Assembly: GCA_035494735.1 (NCBI GenBank)
Contig: DATJGS010000011.1
Coordinates: forward strand, 16,857 to 80,856
DNA length: 64,000 nt
Source: DATJGS01 sp035494735
GTDB taxonomy: Bacteria; Eisenbacteria; RBG-16-71-46
Direction: 5' to 3'
In this document: positions 55,482 to 63,919 of the stretch, piece by piece
How positions within the stretch are numbered: the stretch's first letter is position 1
How the letters are laid out: the number at the start of each line of letters is the position of its first letter
Translations under genes and position numbers: made by a program
Notes under the pieces: model-generated
The model's input: the letters and a program-made list of their open reading frames with translations, nothing else
Databases searched by the model: none
Told to the model about the DNA's origin: nothing

Positions 55482-57461
55482 TCAGGCGGCGCGCTGCTTC
55501 TCCCATACGCGGATCGGCATGATGATCACCTGCACGCCGGTGAACTGCAGGCGGCGCTGGATCGAGAACGCGGTCTCGTGGTGCAGCGAACGCGTGAACA
55601 GGTTCTCGCGCTGGAACACGAGCTGGCCCGCGAACACGACGGGCCGGCGGAACTCCTTGATGAGATCGAGGCACATGCCCTCGAGCTCGGCGATGAGATC
55701 GGTGCCGAGCGTGAAGCGGTACTCGGCGTAGTAGCCCATGCGCTGCGCCAGGTTCACGTACTTCTCGAGATCGGCGCGCACCTTGTCCTCGAGCATCTTG
55801 ACGTCGGCGACGCCCTTGAACTGGCCCGAGTCGACGAGGCCGACCGAGCAGAACACGAAGTTCTTGTAGTGGCGCGGGAACATGCGCTGGATCGACAGCA
55901 GCGTGTGGATGCCCAGCCCGGCGTAGGACTCGACGAGCACGATCGCGGTCGGGCCGTCCGTCGCGAGATCGGGCATGTTCTTGATCTCGGGCAGGGGCAG
56001 GTTCGTGAGCACGTCGTCGAGCGACGACATCATGCGTTTCACGCGCCGGTAGTGCGAGCGCACGACGAAACAGAATCCGATGAGCGCACCGGTCGCGATT
56101 AGTGTGACCCAGCCGCCCTCGCGGAACTTGATGGCGGCCGTGGCGACGAGGATGCCGGCCGTCACGGTCGCGCCGATCGCCGAGACCACGAGGCGGCGGT
56201 GCCAGTGCTCCTGTTCACGGCGCGTGTTCCACCAGTGCCGCACCATGCCGAGCTGCGACAGCGTGAACGTCATGAACACGTTGATCGAGTACATGACGAT
56301 CAGCATCTCGATCGAGCCGTGCGTGTAGAGGAGGACGAGCGCGGCCGCCAGCCCCATCGTGATCACGCCGTTCTGGGTGACGAGCTGCTCGGAGAGATAC
56401 GCGAAACGCTTCGGCACCCACTGGTCGACCGCCATCGCCGACAACGTGCGCGGGCCGTCGAGGAATCCGGTCTGGGCTGCGACGAACAGCAGCGCGCCCT
56501 CGGACAACAGCGTGAACGTGACGATGCCCGGGCTGATGTTCCAGCCGCCGAAATGCCAGCCGCGCGTCAGGGACGCCCACAGCGTCGCGTTCAGCGTCTT
56601 GCCGGCTTCGAGGTGCACGTCGGTGAGCAGGTAGCAGAGGAGAATGCCGCCGGCCGTGAACGCGAGCGACGTGGCCATGTACAGCATCGTGCGCTTGCCG
56701 GTGACGACGCGCGGCTCGCGCAGGATGGGCACGCCGTTGCTCACCGCCTCGATCCCGGTATACGTGCCGCCGCCCAGCGAGAACGCGCGCAGGAACACGA
56801 GCAGCACGCCGACCATCCCGAGATCGCTGACGGCCAGACGCGTGTCCCGGGCGGTGTCGGCGGTGATGTGCCCGAAGCTCGAGGCGTGGCTCGCGATGCC
56901 GAAGCCGATGAGCCCGGCGTGGCTGACGATGAACGCCAGGAAGATCGGCGTCAGAATCAGCACCGACTCCTTGACCCCGCGCATGTTCAAACCGGTCAGG
57001 CCGAAGATGATCAGGAACTCGATGCTAAGCTTCAGGCCCTGCCACTCGGGAGGGATGCCCGAGAACACGGCGTCGCATCCGGCCGCCACCGAGACGGAGA
57101 TGGTCAGGACGTAGTCGACGACGAGGGCGCAGCCCGAGATGATGCCCGGCGTCGGCCCGAGCAGTTTCGTGGCGACGAGGTACCCGCCGCCGCCGGTCGG
57201 GAACAGTTCGATGATCTGGCTGTAGGAGGCCGAAATGAGGAACACGGTCACGACCGTGGCGGCGATCAGGTAGAACGCCAGATGCGTGTGCTGGCGCAGC
57301 TCGAGGAACGCGGCCTGGGGGCCGTAACACGAGGACGAGAGGCCGTCGGAACCGAGGCCTACCCAGGCGAAAAAAGCGATGAGCGCGAGGTTGTGGTGGA
57401 TGCGCGGGTCGAGGAGATTCTTTGGGCCGCCGAGCAGTATGCCGCGCCATCGTTCGAGCAC
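55482..57461 (-). CDS. KimA-like APC-superfamily permease with cytoplasmic domain
   Basis: A 659-residue membrane protein with about twelve helices (to residue ~470) and a ~190-residue cytoplasmic domain. FAWVGLGSDGLSSSCYGPQ and FPTGGGGYLVATKLLG belong to the APC permease core. The length and the C-terminal region (TAIVLVESYAGLGIHTLLSIQRMFP; LIKEFRRPVVFAGQLVFQRE) resemble the KimA potassium/proton symporters, in which this domain binds c-di-AMP. An amino-acid substrate remains possible. It diverges from the secreted-protein gene at 57533. Confidence 0.8.
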   Translation of the reverse strand: MLERWRGILLGGPKNLLDPRIHHNLALIAFFAWVGLGSDGLSSSCYGPQAAFLELRQHTHLAFYLIAATVVTVFLISASYSQIIELFPTGGGGYLVATKLLGPTPGIISGCALVVDYVLTISVSVAAGCDAVFSGIPPEWQGLKLSIEFLIIFGLTGLNMRGVKESVLILTPIFLAFIVSHAGLIGFGIASHASSFGHITADTARDTRLAVSDLGMVGVLLVFLRAFSLGGGTYTGIEAVSNGVPILREPRVVTGKRTMLYMATSLAFTAGGILLCYLLTDVHLEAGKTLNATLWASLTRGWHFGGWNISPGIVTFTLLSEGALLFVAAQTGFLDGPRTLSAMAVDQWVPKRFAYLSEQLVTQNGVITMGLAAALVLLYTHGSIEMLIVMYSINVFMTFTLSQLGMVRHWWNTRREQEHWHRRLVVSAIGATVTAGILVATAAIKFREGGWVTLIATGALIGFCFVVRSHYRRVKRMMSSLDDVLTNLPLPEIKNMPDLATDGPTAIVLVESYAGLGIHTLLSIQRMFPRHYKNFVFCSVGLVDSGQFKGVADVKMLEDKVRADLEKYVNLAQRMGYYAEYRFTLGTDLIAELEGMCLDLIKEFRRPVVFAGQLVFQRENLFTRSLHHETAFSIQRRLQFTGVQVIIMPIRVWEKQRAA

Positions 57462-57532
57462 CGGGGGACTTTAGAGACTTGTCAGGTCCGAATCAAGGCA
57501 CGCGCCGTCCACCCACATTCGGGAGCCATGTC

Positions 57533-59131
57533 GTGCGCGCCATGACCTCGGGTGCGCTGCTGCTGCTCGCGACCGCGTCGCTCGCGGCGCCCGACGATCG
57601 GCGGCCCCTCGAGACCCGCATGGTCGGCGGCGCGAGCGCGATCCAAGTCCGGCTGGCGCGCGGCATCCCCGCGTTCGCGCGGTTCGGCTGGGTGAGTCCG
57701 CCGGCCGAGTCCACGACCGCGGCGCGCATCGTGGAACTCGCCGGGTCCGGGATGAACCTCGCGTTGCCCGCGTGGCAGGACTCGGGGCGGGTGGCCGACA
57801 ATCTGGCGCGCCTCGACTTCGCGGCGGCGTCCGGAATGCGCGCGCTCGTGTACGACGGGCGCTTCGAGAGGTTCCTCGACGTCTCGGTGGAATCCCCCGA
57901 GGGTCAAGCGCTGCTCGACTCGATCGCCGCCACGTACCGCGATCACCCGGGCTTCGCCGGTTACTACCTGGGCGACGAGCCGCCCGCGTCCGAATTCGCG
58001 CTGCTCGGCGCGCTGCACCGGGCCCTGCGCGCACGCGATCCCGATCATCCGGCCTGGAACAATCTGCTCCCGCCCTATGCGTTCGCGACGCGCGACGCCT
58101 GGGTCGCTTACGTGCGCGCGTACCTCGACACGACCGGCGCGGCCGTGCTGTGCGACGACGAGTACGACTTCCTCACGAGCGGCGATCGGGGTGAGTTCGT
58201 GGCCAACGCCGCGACGCTCGCCGAGCTCGCGCGCGAGCGCGGCATTCCCTTCTGGAGCATCGTGCTCGTGATCCAGCACCTCCAGTATCGCGCGCTCACC
58301 GACGCCGAACTGAGCTGGCAGGCGTCCATGCTGCTGGCGTACGGCGCGCGCGGCGTCGGCTTCTTCACGTACTGGACTCCGGCGCCCGACGCGTTCTTCC
58401 AGTGGCAGGAGGGCCTCGTGCGCTGGGACGGCACGCGGTCGCACTGGTACGCCACGGTGCGCGACCTGAACGCGAAGCTCGCGGTCGCGGGCGGCGCACT
58501 GTCACGCCTCACGTGGTTCGTGACGCGCCACTCGGGCAGCGTGCCGGCCGGGGCGGCCGCGTTCGCACCGGACGCATGGGCGCTCGCCGTTCGCGGCCGC
58601 GCCGCGCTCGGCGAGTTCGCGGACTCGGCGGGGACCCGCTATCTGCTCGTGGCGAACGCCGACTCGTCCAGCGCGCGGACGATCGCGTTGACCGTGCCCA
58701 ACGCCGGCGCGGTCGACGCGCTCGACCTCGCGCTCGACCAGTGGAACAGCCTGACGACGACGCCCGCGCCGTCGGGGGTCACGGTCGATGTCGCGCTCGG
58801 TCCCGGCGAGTTCGCGCTGCTCAGGTTGCGCGGCGCATGGAGCGCGGCACCCGCGGCCGCGTCGCCGCGCCTCGCCGCGTCCCCGAACCCCGCGACCGGC
58901 GAAGTCGCGCTCGTGCTCGGCGATGTCCGCGATCAGGGCCGCATCGAGATCCTCGACGCGGGCGGCCGCCGCGTGTGGTCGCGCGCCGTCGCGCCGGGCA
59001 GCGCCGCGTTCCGCTGGCGCGGCGAGCGTGACGCGGGCGGCGTGACGCGCCCCGGCCTGTACTTCGTGAGAGCCGAGGACGCGCGCGGCGTCACGGTCAC
59101 GCGGCTCAGCTGGCTGGGGCCCGCGCGGTGA
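57533..59131 (+). CDS. Secreted TIM-barrel glycosidase-like protein with FlgD-like C-terminus
   Basis: About 532 residues from GTG 57533 (GGGAG upstream; ATG 57542 is the alternative). A signal peptide (MTSGALLLLATASLAAP) is followed by a (beta/alpha)8-type region: FARFGWVSPP, MNLALPAWQDSG, GFAGYYLGDEPPASEF with a likely catalytic Asp-Glu pair, AVLCDDEYDF, and GARGVGFFTYWTPAPD. A beta-sandwich and the FlgD-like C-terminal module (SPNPATGEVALVL, GLYFVRAEDARG) follow. It is probably a surface glycoside hydrolase of unrecognised family. It overlaps the glycosylase start by GTGA. Confidence 0.72.
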   Translation: MRAMTSGALLLLATASLAAPDDRRPLETRMVGGASAIQVRLARGIPAFARFGWVSPPAESTTAARIVELAGSGMNLALPAWQDSGRVADNLARLDFAAASGMRALVYDGRFERFLDVSVESPEGQALLDSIAATYRDHPGFAGYYLGDEPPASEFALLGALHRALRARDPDHPAWNNLLPPYAFATRDAWVAYVRAYLDTTGAAVLCDDEYDFLTSGDRGEFVANAATLAELARERGIPFWSIVLVIQHLQYRALTDAELSWQASMLLAYGARGVGFFTYWTPAPDAFFQWQEGLVRWDGTRSHWYATVRDLNAKLAVAGGALSRLTWFVTRHSGSVPAGAAAFAPDAWALAVRGRAALGEFADSAGTRYLLVANADSSSARTIALTVPNAGAVDALDLALDQWNSLTTTPAPSGVTVDVALGPGEFALLRLRGAWSAAPAAASPRLAASPNPATGEVALVLGDVRDQGRIEILDAGGRRVWSRAVAPGSAAFRWRGERDAGGVTRPGLYFVRAEDARGVTVTRLSWLGPAR

Positions 59132-59913
59132 GCCCGGGCGCGCGCCTGGCGGGCAAGCCGTCGGCACTTCGCGTGGCGCACTCGGCGTCGCCCGCCGCCG
59201 TCGGGCCGGCGCGTTCGCTCGCAGAAGTCGAGCGCGCGATCGTCGCGTGCGAGGCGTGCCCGCGCCTGCGCGAGCACTGCCGGCGCATCGCGCGCGAGAA
59301 GAAGCGCGAGTTCCGCGGCCAGGAGTACTGGGGGCGGCCCGTGCCGGGCTTCGGCGATCCGCGCGCGCGGCTGCTGGTCGTCGGCTTGGCGCCGGCGGCG
59401 CACGGCGGCAACCGCACGGGCCGCGTGTTCACCGGTGATTCGAGCGGCGACTGGCTGTACGCCGCGCTCCACGAGTTCGGTTTCGCAAACCAGGCCGCCT
59501 CGATCGCGCGCGACGACGGGCTGCGCCTCCACGATTGCTGGGTCACGGCCGCGGCGCGCTGCGCGCCGCCCGACAACAAGCCGACGCCCGCCGAGTTCGC
59601 GCGCTGCCGCCCGTTCCTCGAGGCCGAGATTCGCCTGCTGTTGCGCGTGCGCGTGGTGATCGCGCTGGGCGCGCTCGCGCACGAACACTGGCTGCGCGCG
59701 GCGGGCTGGCGGGATCGGCTCGCGCCCGCACGGCGTCCGCGTTTCGCGCACGGCGCGGAAGTTCGGCTCGACGACGGCCTCACGCTCCTCAGCTCGTACC
59801 ACCCGAGCCGGCAGAACACGAACACCGGACGGCTGACGCGCGACATGTGGCGCGCGGTCTTCCGCCGCGCCCGCACGCTGCTGGACGCCGCCGAGCGCAC
59901 CGCGTCCCGCTGA
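59128..59913 (+). CDS. udgB: Family 5 (UdgB-type) uracil-DNA glycosylase
   Basis: A 261-residue iron-sulfur uracil-DNA glycosylase. ACEACPRLREHC and the later AARCAPPDNKPTPAEFARC supply the [4Fe-4S] cysteines. GLAPAAHGGNRTGRVFTGD is motif A of family 5 (no catalytic Asp/Asn in the usual place), and SSYHPSRQNTNTGRLT is the DNA-intercalation motif. It removes uracil and deaminated bases. GTG 59128 overlaps the stop of the previous gene. Confidence 0.92.
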   Translation: MSPGARLAGKPSALRVAHSASPAAVGPARSLAEVERAIVACEACPRLREHCRRIAREKKREFRGQEYWGRPVPGFGDPRARLLVVGLAPAAHGGNRTGRVFTGDSSGDWLYAALHEFGFANQAASIARDDGLRLHDCWVTAAARCAPPDNKPTPAEFARCRPFLEAEIRLLLRVRVVIALGALAHEHWLRAAGWRDRLAPARRPRFAHGAEVRLDDGLTLLSSYHPSRQNTNTGRLTRDMWRAVFRRARTLLDAAERTASR

Positions 59914-60022
59914 CGCCTCGCCCGCGACGACGCGGCGCACGCACTCGACGAACGCGACGCCGCGCACACTCGGCAACTCGCCGCGCCGCTGCGGCTCGAG
60001 CCGCGCGTTCGCGACATCGCGC
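59914..60022. other. Intergenic leader before the cobalamin locus
   Basis: About 110 bases of GC-rich sequence between the uracil-DNA glycosylase stop and the TTGACA promoter. I see no gene, hairpin or repeat here with confidence. Confidence 0.4.
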
Positions 60023-60051
60023 TTGACAGCCGTCGCGACCGCGCGCATCGT
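60023..60051 (+). promoter_or_regulatory. Candidate promoter of the cobalamin uptake operon
   Basis: A perfect -35 TTGACA (60023-60028), 17-base spacer and CATCGT (60046-60051), which keeps A2, T3 and T6 of the -10. Transcription would start near 60058, just before the riboswitch aptamer. Confidence 0.6.
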
Positions 60052-60061
60052 GCGCCTCGAC

Positions 60062-60225
60062 AACTTCTGGGTGCCCACATCGCGTGGGGTAATAGGGAAG
60101 AGGGGTGTGAATCCCTCACGGTCCCGCCACTGTGATGGGCGCCCACGGAAGCGACGTCGCTCGGACGTTCGGCGACGCGCGGTCCGTACGGGGCCCTAAG
60201 TCAGGAAACCTGCCCGGAAGCCATT
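60062..60225 (+). ncRNA. Cobalamin (adenosyl/hydroxo-cobalamin) riboswitch aptamer
   Basis: The leader contains the class-defining elements in order: GGTAATAGGGAAG (60088-60100), GTGTGAATCCCTCACGGTCC (60104-60123), GCCACTGTGA (60126-60135), and the B12 box AAGTCAGGAAACCTGCC (60198-60214). These match the cobalamin riboswitch core that binds B12 coenzymes and shuts off uptake genes. The aptamer is followed by a terminator-like hairpin and then by the TonB receptor gene. Exact 5' and 3' edges are approximate. Confidence 0.95.
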
Positions 60226-60273
60226 CGCCCGTGTTGCTCCGCGAGAGAGCACGTCGGTGGTCGGCGTCCGCAT

Positions 60274-60318
60274 GGCCCGTCCTCCCGAGTTCCCCTCGCG
60301 AGGTCGGGCCTTTCGATT
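60274..60318 (+). terminator. Riboswitch expression-platform terminator
   Basis: GGCCCG (60274-60279) pairs with CGGGCC (60305-60310). After one T-T mismatch, CCTC (60281-60284) pairs with GAGG (60300-60303). The hairpin is followed by TTTCGATT. Its position between the aptamer and the first gene suits a terminator that forms when cobalamin is bound. Confidence 0.65.
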
Positions 60319-60335
60319 GAGGCGCGCGAGACGCC

Positions 60336-62483
60336 GTGATCGCATCGCTCCTGCTGGCCGTTGCCGTCATCGGCGCGGAAGTCACCCCAGCCGATTCGTT
60401 AAGCGCCGCCGCACCGGACTCGGTGCGCGCCTCTGGGCCCGACTCGCTGCGCGCCTCTGCGCCCGACTCGCTGCGCGCGGCGCCCGCGGACTCGGCGCGC
60501 GTCGCCGTGCCGCGCCCGGTGCTGACGCTGCCCGAGGTGCGCGTCGATCGCGAACGCGAGCGCAGCGAGGCGCGGCGCCTGCTGCCGACGGCGAGCCTCA
60601 CCGAGCTGCCGGTCGGCGTCTCCAATCGCGCGACGGAGTCGCTGTCCGAGGTGCTGGCTGGCGCGGCCGGGGTGCACATCGAGCAGTACGGCGGGCTCGG
60701 CGCGTTCAGCACCGTGTCGCTGCGTGGCGCGCCGCCCGGGCAGGTGACGGTGTTCCTCGATGGCGCGCCGCTGACGTCCGCCGCGCACGGCGCGGTGAAT
60801 CTCGCGGACCTGCCGGTCGGCGCGCTCGAGCGCGTCGAGGTGTATCGCGGGCTCGCGCCGCTGGGCCTGGGCGTCGCGACTCCGGGCGGCGCCATCCAGC
60901 TGATCACGGCGTCGTCGCCGGTCGCGCGCGAGGCGCGCGTGGCGCGCGGCTCGTTCGACACGTGGGAGGGGCGCGCCACGGGCGGCGCGGCGCGCGGCGC
61001 ATTCTCGGCGCTCGCGCACGTCGGCTTCCAGTCTTCGCGCGGCGACTTCCCGTACCTCGACGACAACGGCACGCCGTTCAACCTCGCGGACGACACCGTG
61101 CACCCGCGGTGGAACAACCGCTTCGACTCGGGCTCGGCGCTCGTCACGCTGCACTGGACGCCGAGCGCGACATGGCGCGTGACCGCGCGCGAGGACGCGT
61201 TCCACAAGGCTCAGGGCGTGCCCGGCCAGGGCGCGAACCCCGCGCTCCATCCGCGGCTGACGTTTCTGCGCTCGCTGAGCCAGTTGGAAGCCGTGCGCGC
61301 GGGCGGCCGCTTCGTGCCCGAAGTGCGCGCCAGCGAATCGTTCGACGGCGAGCGCACGCGCTTCCGCGACGTCGTGGACGCGGCGCCGCCGTATGAGATC
61401 GGCCCGACGCGGCACGACTCCAACGACCGCATCCAGAGCACGACGAGCGGCGCGAGATTGCTGTGGAGCGAACTTCCGGCGGGCTTCTCGCTGGAGACCG
61501 GCGCGTCGCTGCGCGCCGAGCGCGCCGACCTCGCGGATCCGATCGACGGCTACCGCGATCCGCCCGAGAGCCGGCGCACGAGCGAAGGCGCGATGGCCGC
61601 GCTCCAGTGGCGCGGCCTCCGCGAGCGCCTCACGCTGCACGCGGCAAGGCGCTGGGACCGGCTGGAGGACCACCTGCGCTCGATCGGCGTCGCGAACCTG
61701 CTGACGGCGAGCGACGTCACGCGTCAGCTCGACTCGCCGCAGCTCGGCGCGCGGCTCGCGCTGCCGTTCGACTTCGATGTCCACGGCAACTGGTCGCGCG
61801 CGCAGCGCGCGCCCGACTTCCTCGAGCTGTTCGGCAACCAGGGCGTGATCCTCGGCAATCCCACGCTGCGTCCGGAGAGCGGCGAGAGCTGGGACGCCGG
61901 CGCCGGCTGGAGCCGGCGCTTCGCGCACGGCCTCGCCGCGTCGCTCGAGTGGACGCGCGATGTCGCGGCGACGCGCGACCTGATCCTGTACGTGCGCAAT
62001 TCGCTGAGCACGACGAAGGCGCAGAACGTGTCGCACGCGCGCATCCGCGGGCACGAGCTGACGCTGCGCCTTGCGGCGCGCGAAGCCGTCGTGCTGTCGG
62101 GATCGTTCACGTGGCAGTCGGCGCTCGACGACGGCTCGGTCGCGACGTTGCGCGGTAAACGTCTGCCGCAGCGCCCGGGGCGTCAGGCGTACTTGCGCGC
62201 CGACGTGACGCGTCGCGCGCTGCGCGTGAGCGCCGACGTCCAGTACATGGGCGACAACTATCTCGATCCGTACAACGTGTATCGGGTCAGCAGCCGCACG
62301 CTGGTCGGCGCGTCCGCGTCGCACGCGCTGCCGCTCGGGCTGCGACTCGTGGTCGAAGGCAAGAATCTCGGCGACAACCGCGTGGCGGACGTGGGCGGCT
62401 TCCCGCTCCCCGGGCGCAGCGTGTGGGTCGCCTGCGAAATGCGTCTCGGTTCGGCGGGCCCCATCCAGAAGGAGAGGAATTGA
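60336..62483 (+). CDS. btuB: BtuB-like TonB-dependent cobalamin receptor
   Basis: A 715-residue outer-membrane receptor. A signal peptide (MIASLLLAVAVIGAEV) is followed by four imperfect PDSLRASA-type repeats (residues ~25-55), a TonB-box-like LTLPEVRVDR and the plug (SNRATESLSEVLAGAAGVHI; VFLDGAPLTSAAHG; LERVEVYRGLAPLGLGVATPGG). The C-terminal barrel ends in NLGDNRVADVGGFPLPGRSVWV. The cobalamin riboswitch directly upstream assigns B12 uptake. The start is GTG 60336. The next gene starts three bases after the stop. Confidence 0.9.
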   Translation: MIASLLLAVAVIGAEVTPADSLSAAAPDSVRASGPDSLRASAPDSLRAAPADSARVAVPRPVLTLPEVRVDRERERSEARRLLPTASLTELPVGVSNRATESLSEVLAGAAGVHIEQYGGLGAFSTVSLRGAPPGQVTVFLDGAPLTSAAHGAVNLADLPVGALERVEVYRGLAPLGLGVATPGGAIQLITASSPVAREARVARGSFDTWEGRATGGAARGAFSALAHVGFQSSRGDFPYLDDNGTPFNLADDTVHPRWNNRFDSGSALVTLHWTPSATWRVTAREDAFHKAQGVPGQGANPALHPRLTFLRSLSQLEAVRAGGRFVPEVRASESFDGERTRFRDVVDAAPPYEIGPTRHDSNDRIQSTTSGARLLWSELPAGFSLETGASLRAERADLADPIDGYRDPPESRRTSEGAMAALQWRGLRERLTLHAARRWDRLEDHLRSIGVANLLTASDVTRQLDSPQLGARLALPFDFDVHGNWSRAQRAPDFLELFGNQGVILGNPTLRPESGESWDAGAGWSRRFAHGLAASLEWTRDVAATRDLILYVRNSLSTTKAQNVSHARIRGHELTLRLAAREAVVLSGSFTWQSALDDGSVATLRGKRLPQRPGRQAYLRADVTRRALRVSADVQYMGDNYLDPYNVYRVSSRTLVGASASHALPLGLRLVVEGKNLGDNRVADVGGFPLPGRSVWVACEMRLGSAGPIQKERN

Positions 62484-62485
62484 CC

Positions 62486-63892
62486 ATGCACCGTGCTCTC
62501 GCATCCCTGCTCACGTGCCTCACGCTCGTCACCGCGGTGGGTCCCGCGACCGCGGCGCAGACTCGCGCGCTCACCGTGAACACCGACTTCTCGTCGGCCA
62601 CGTTCAGCTGGATCGACCTCGACACGCGCACGCCGCACTCCGACGTCACGACCGTCGGCTACGACCCGGCGCTGCGCTGGGTCGGGGGCCTGGTCTACGT
62701 CGTCAATCGCGGCGGGCCCGACAACATCCAGGAACTCGACCCGGCCAGTGGATTCGCGACGTCGTTCCAGTTCTCGACCGGCAACGGCACGAACCCGCAG
62801 GACATCGCGATCCAGACGCCGCACAAGGCATACGTGTCGCGCTACGACTCGCAGAGCCTGCTGATCTGCGATCCCACGAACGGCGCGACGCTGGGCACCA
62901 TCTCGCTCGCCGCGTTCGCGGACGCCGACGGCCTGCCCGAGATGGCGCACGTCGCGCTCGTGCGCAACCGTCTGTTCGTCGCGGTGCAGCGGCTCGATCG
63001 CAACGCCGGCTACTCGCCGACCGCGTTCAGCCTCGTCGTCGTGGTCGACACCGAGGCGGACACGGTTCTCGACTGCGACCCGTCGACCCCGGGCGTGCAG
63101 GGCATCACGCTCACGTACAAGAATCCGTTCACGGCGTTCGGCTACGACCGCGCGGCGGATCGCCTGTACATCGGCTGCACCGGCGCGTTCGGCGTGGCGG
63201 ACGGCGGCGTCGAGGCCATCGACGTCGCGACGCTGACCGATCTCGGGAGCGTCGTGAGCGAGGGCATGCTGGGCGGCGACCTGTCGGACTTCGAGCTGTG
63301 GAGCCCGACGCACGCGTACGCCATCGTCAGCGACGCGTCGTTCAACACGCTGCTCGTGTCGTGGAATCCCGCGACGCACCAGTTCATCGGGACGGTCGCC
63401 GCGCCCGGCGGCTTCAGCCTCGCGGACTGCGCGATCGACGATCGCGGCGAACTGTACCTCGCGAACAACGGCTTCAGTGCGCCCGGTCTGTACGTGTATC
63501 GGGCCGGCATCGACACGTTGATCGCGGGGCCGATCTCGACGGGGCAGGTCCCGGTCCAGATCTCGTTCGACGAGGCGCGCAGCGAAGTCGCGGGCGTTCC
63601 CGCGCCGCGCGTCGCGGGTGCCGCGTTCTCGAACCCCTGGCCGAACCCGGCGTCGCGCGGTGTCCAGTTCACGCTGACGCTTCCCGCCGCCGCGGACGTG
63701 CGCGTCGAAGCCTTCGACCTGTCGGGGCGCCGCCTGCGCACGCTGGCCAGCGGCACACGCGGCGCCGGCGTGACGAACGTGGCGTGGGATCTCGCGGACG
63801 ACGCGGGCCGCCGCGTCGAGCCAGGCGTCTATCTCGTCCGTGCCGAACGCGGCGATGCGCACGAGACGCGGCGAGTCGTCGTGACGCGGTAG
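62486..63892 (+). CDS. Secreted YncE-type beta-propeller with FlgD-like C-terminus (BtuG-like candidate)
   Basis: A 468-residue exported protein with ATG 62486 behind AAGGAGAGG, inside the btuB transcript. After the signal peptide (to about residue 25) comes a seven-bladed-type propeller of YncE/DUF5074 style (GGLVYVVNRGGPDNIQELD; NPQDIAIQTPHKAYVSRYDS; LFVAVQRLDRNAG; DRLYIGCTGAFG; LADCAIDDRGELYLANNG). The C-terminal 85 residues are the FlgD-like module (WPNPASRGVQFTL, FDLSGRRLRTL, GVYLVRAERG). Pairing with a B12 receptor is like BtuG, the surface cobalamin-capture propeller of Bacteroides, but it has no lipobox. Homology to BtuG is not shown. Confidence 0.8.
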   Translation: MHRALASLLTCLTLVTAVGPATAAQTRALTVNTDFSSATFSWIDLDTRTPHSDVTTVGYDPALRWVGGLVYVVNRGGPDNIQELDPASGFATSFQFSTGNGTNPQDIAIQTPHKAYVSRYDSQSLLICDPTNGATLGTISLAAFADADGLPEMAHVALVRNRLFVAVQRLDRNAGYSPTAFSLVVVVDTEADTVLDCDPSTPGVQGITLTYKNPFTAFGYDRAADRLYIGCTGAFGVADGGVEAIDVATLTDLGSVVSEGMLGGDLSDFELWSPTHAYAIVSDASFNTLLVSWNPATHQFIGTVAAPGGFSLADCAIDDRGELYLANNGFSAPGLYVYRAGIDTLIAGPISTGQVPVQISFDEARSEVAGVPAPRVAGAAFSNPWPNPASRGVQFTLTLPAAADVRVEAFDLSGRRLRTLASGTRGAGVTNVAWDLADDAGRRVEPGVYLVRAERGDAHETRRVVVTR

Positions 63893-63919
63893 AGCGAAAC
63901 GGGGGCGGGCGAGTCGGGG

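Noticed and set aside
60400..60500. Minisatellite-like DNA repeat in the btuB 5' end
   Set aside because: The repeats encode imperfect PDSLRASA-type units in frame and are explained as a protein linker before the TonB box.
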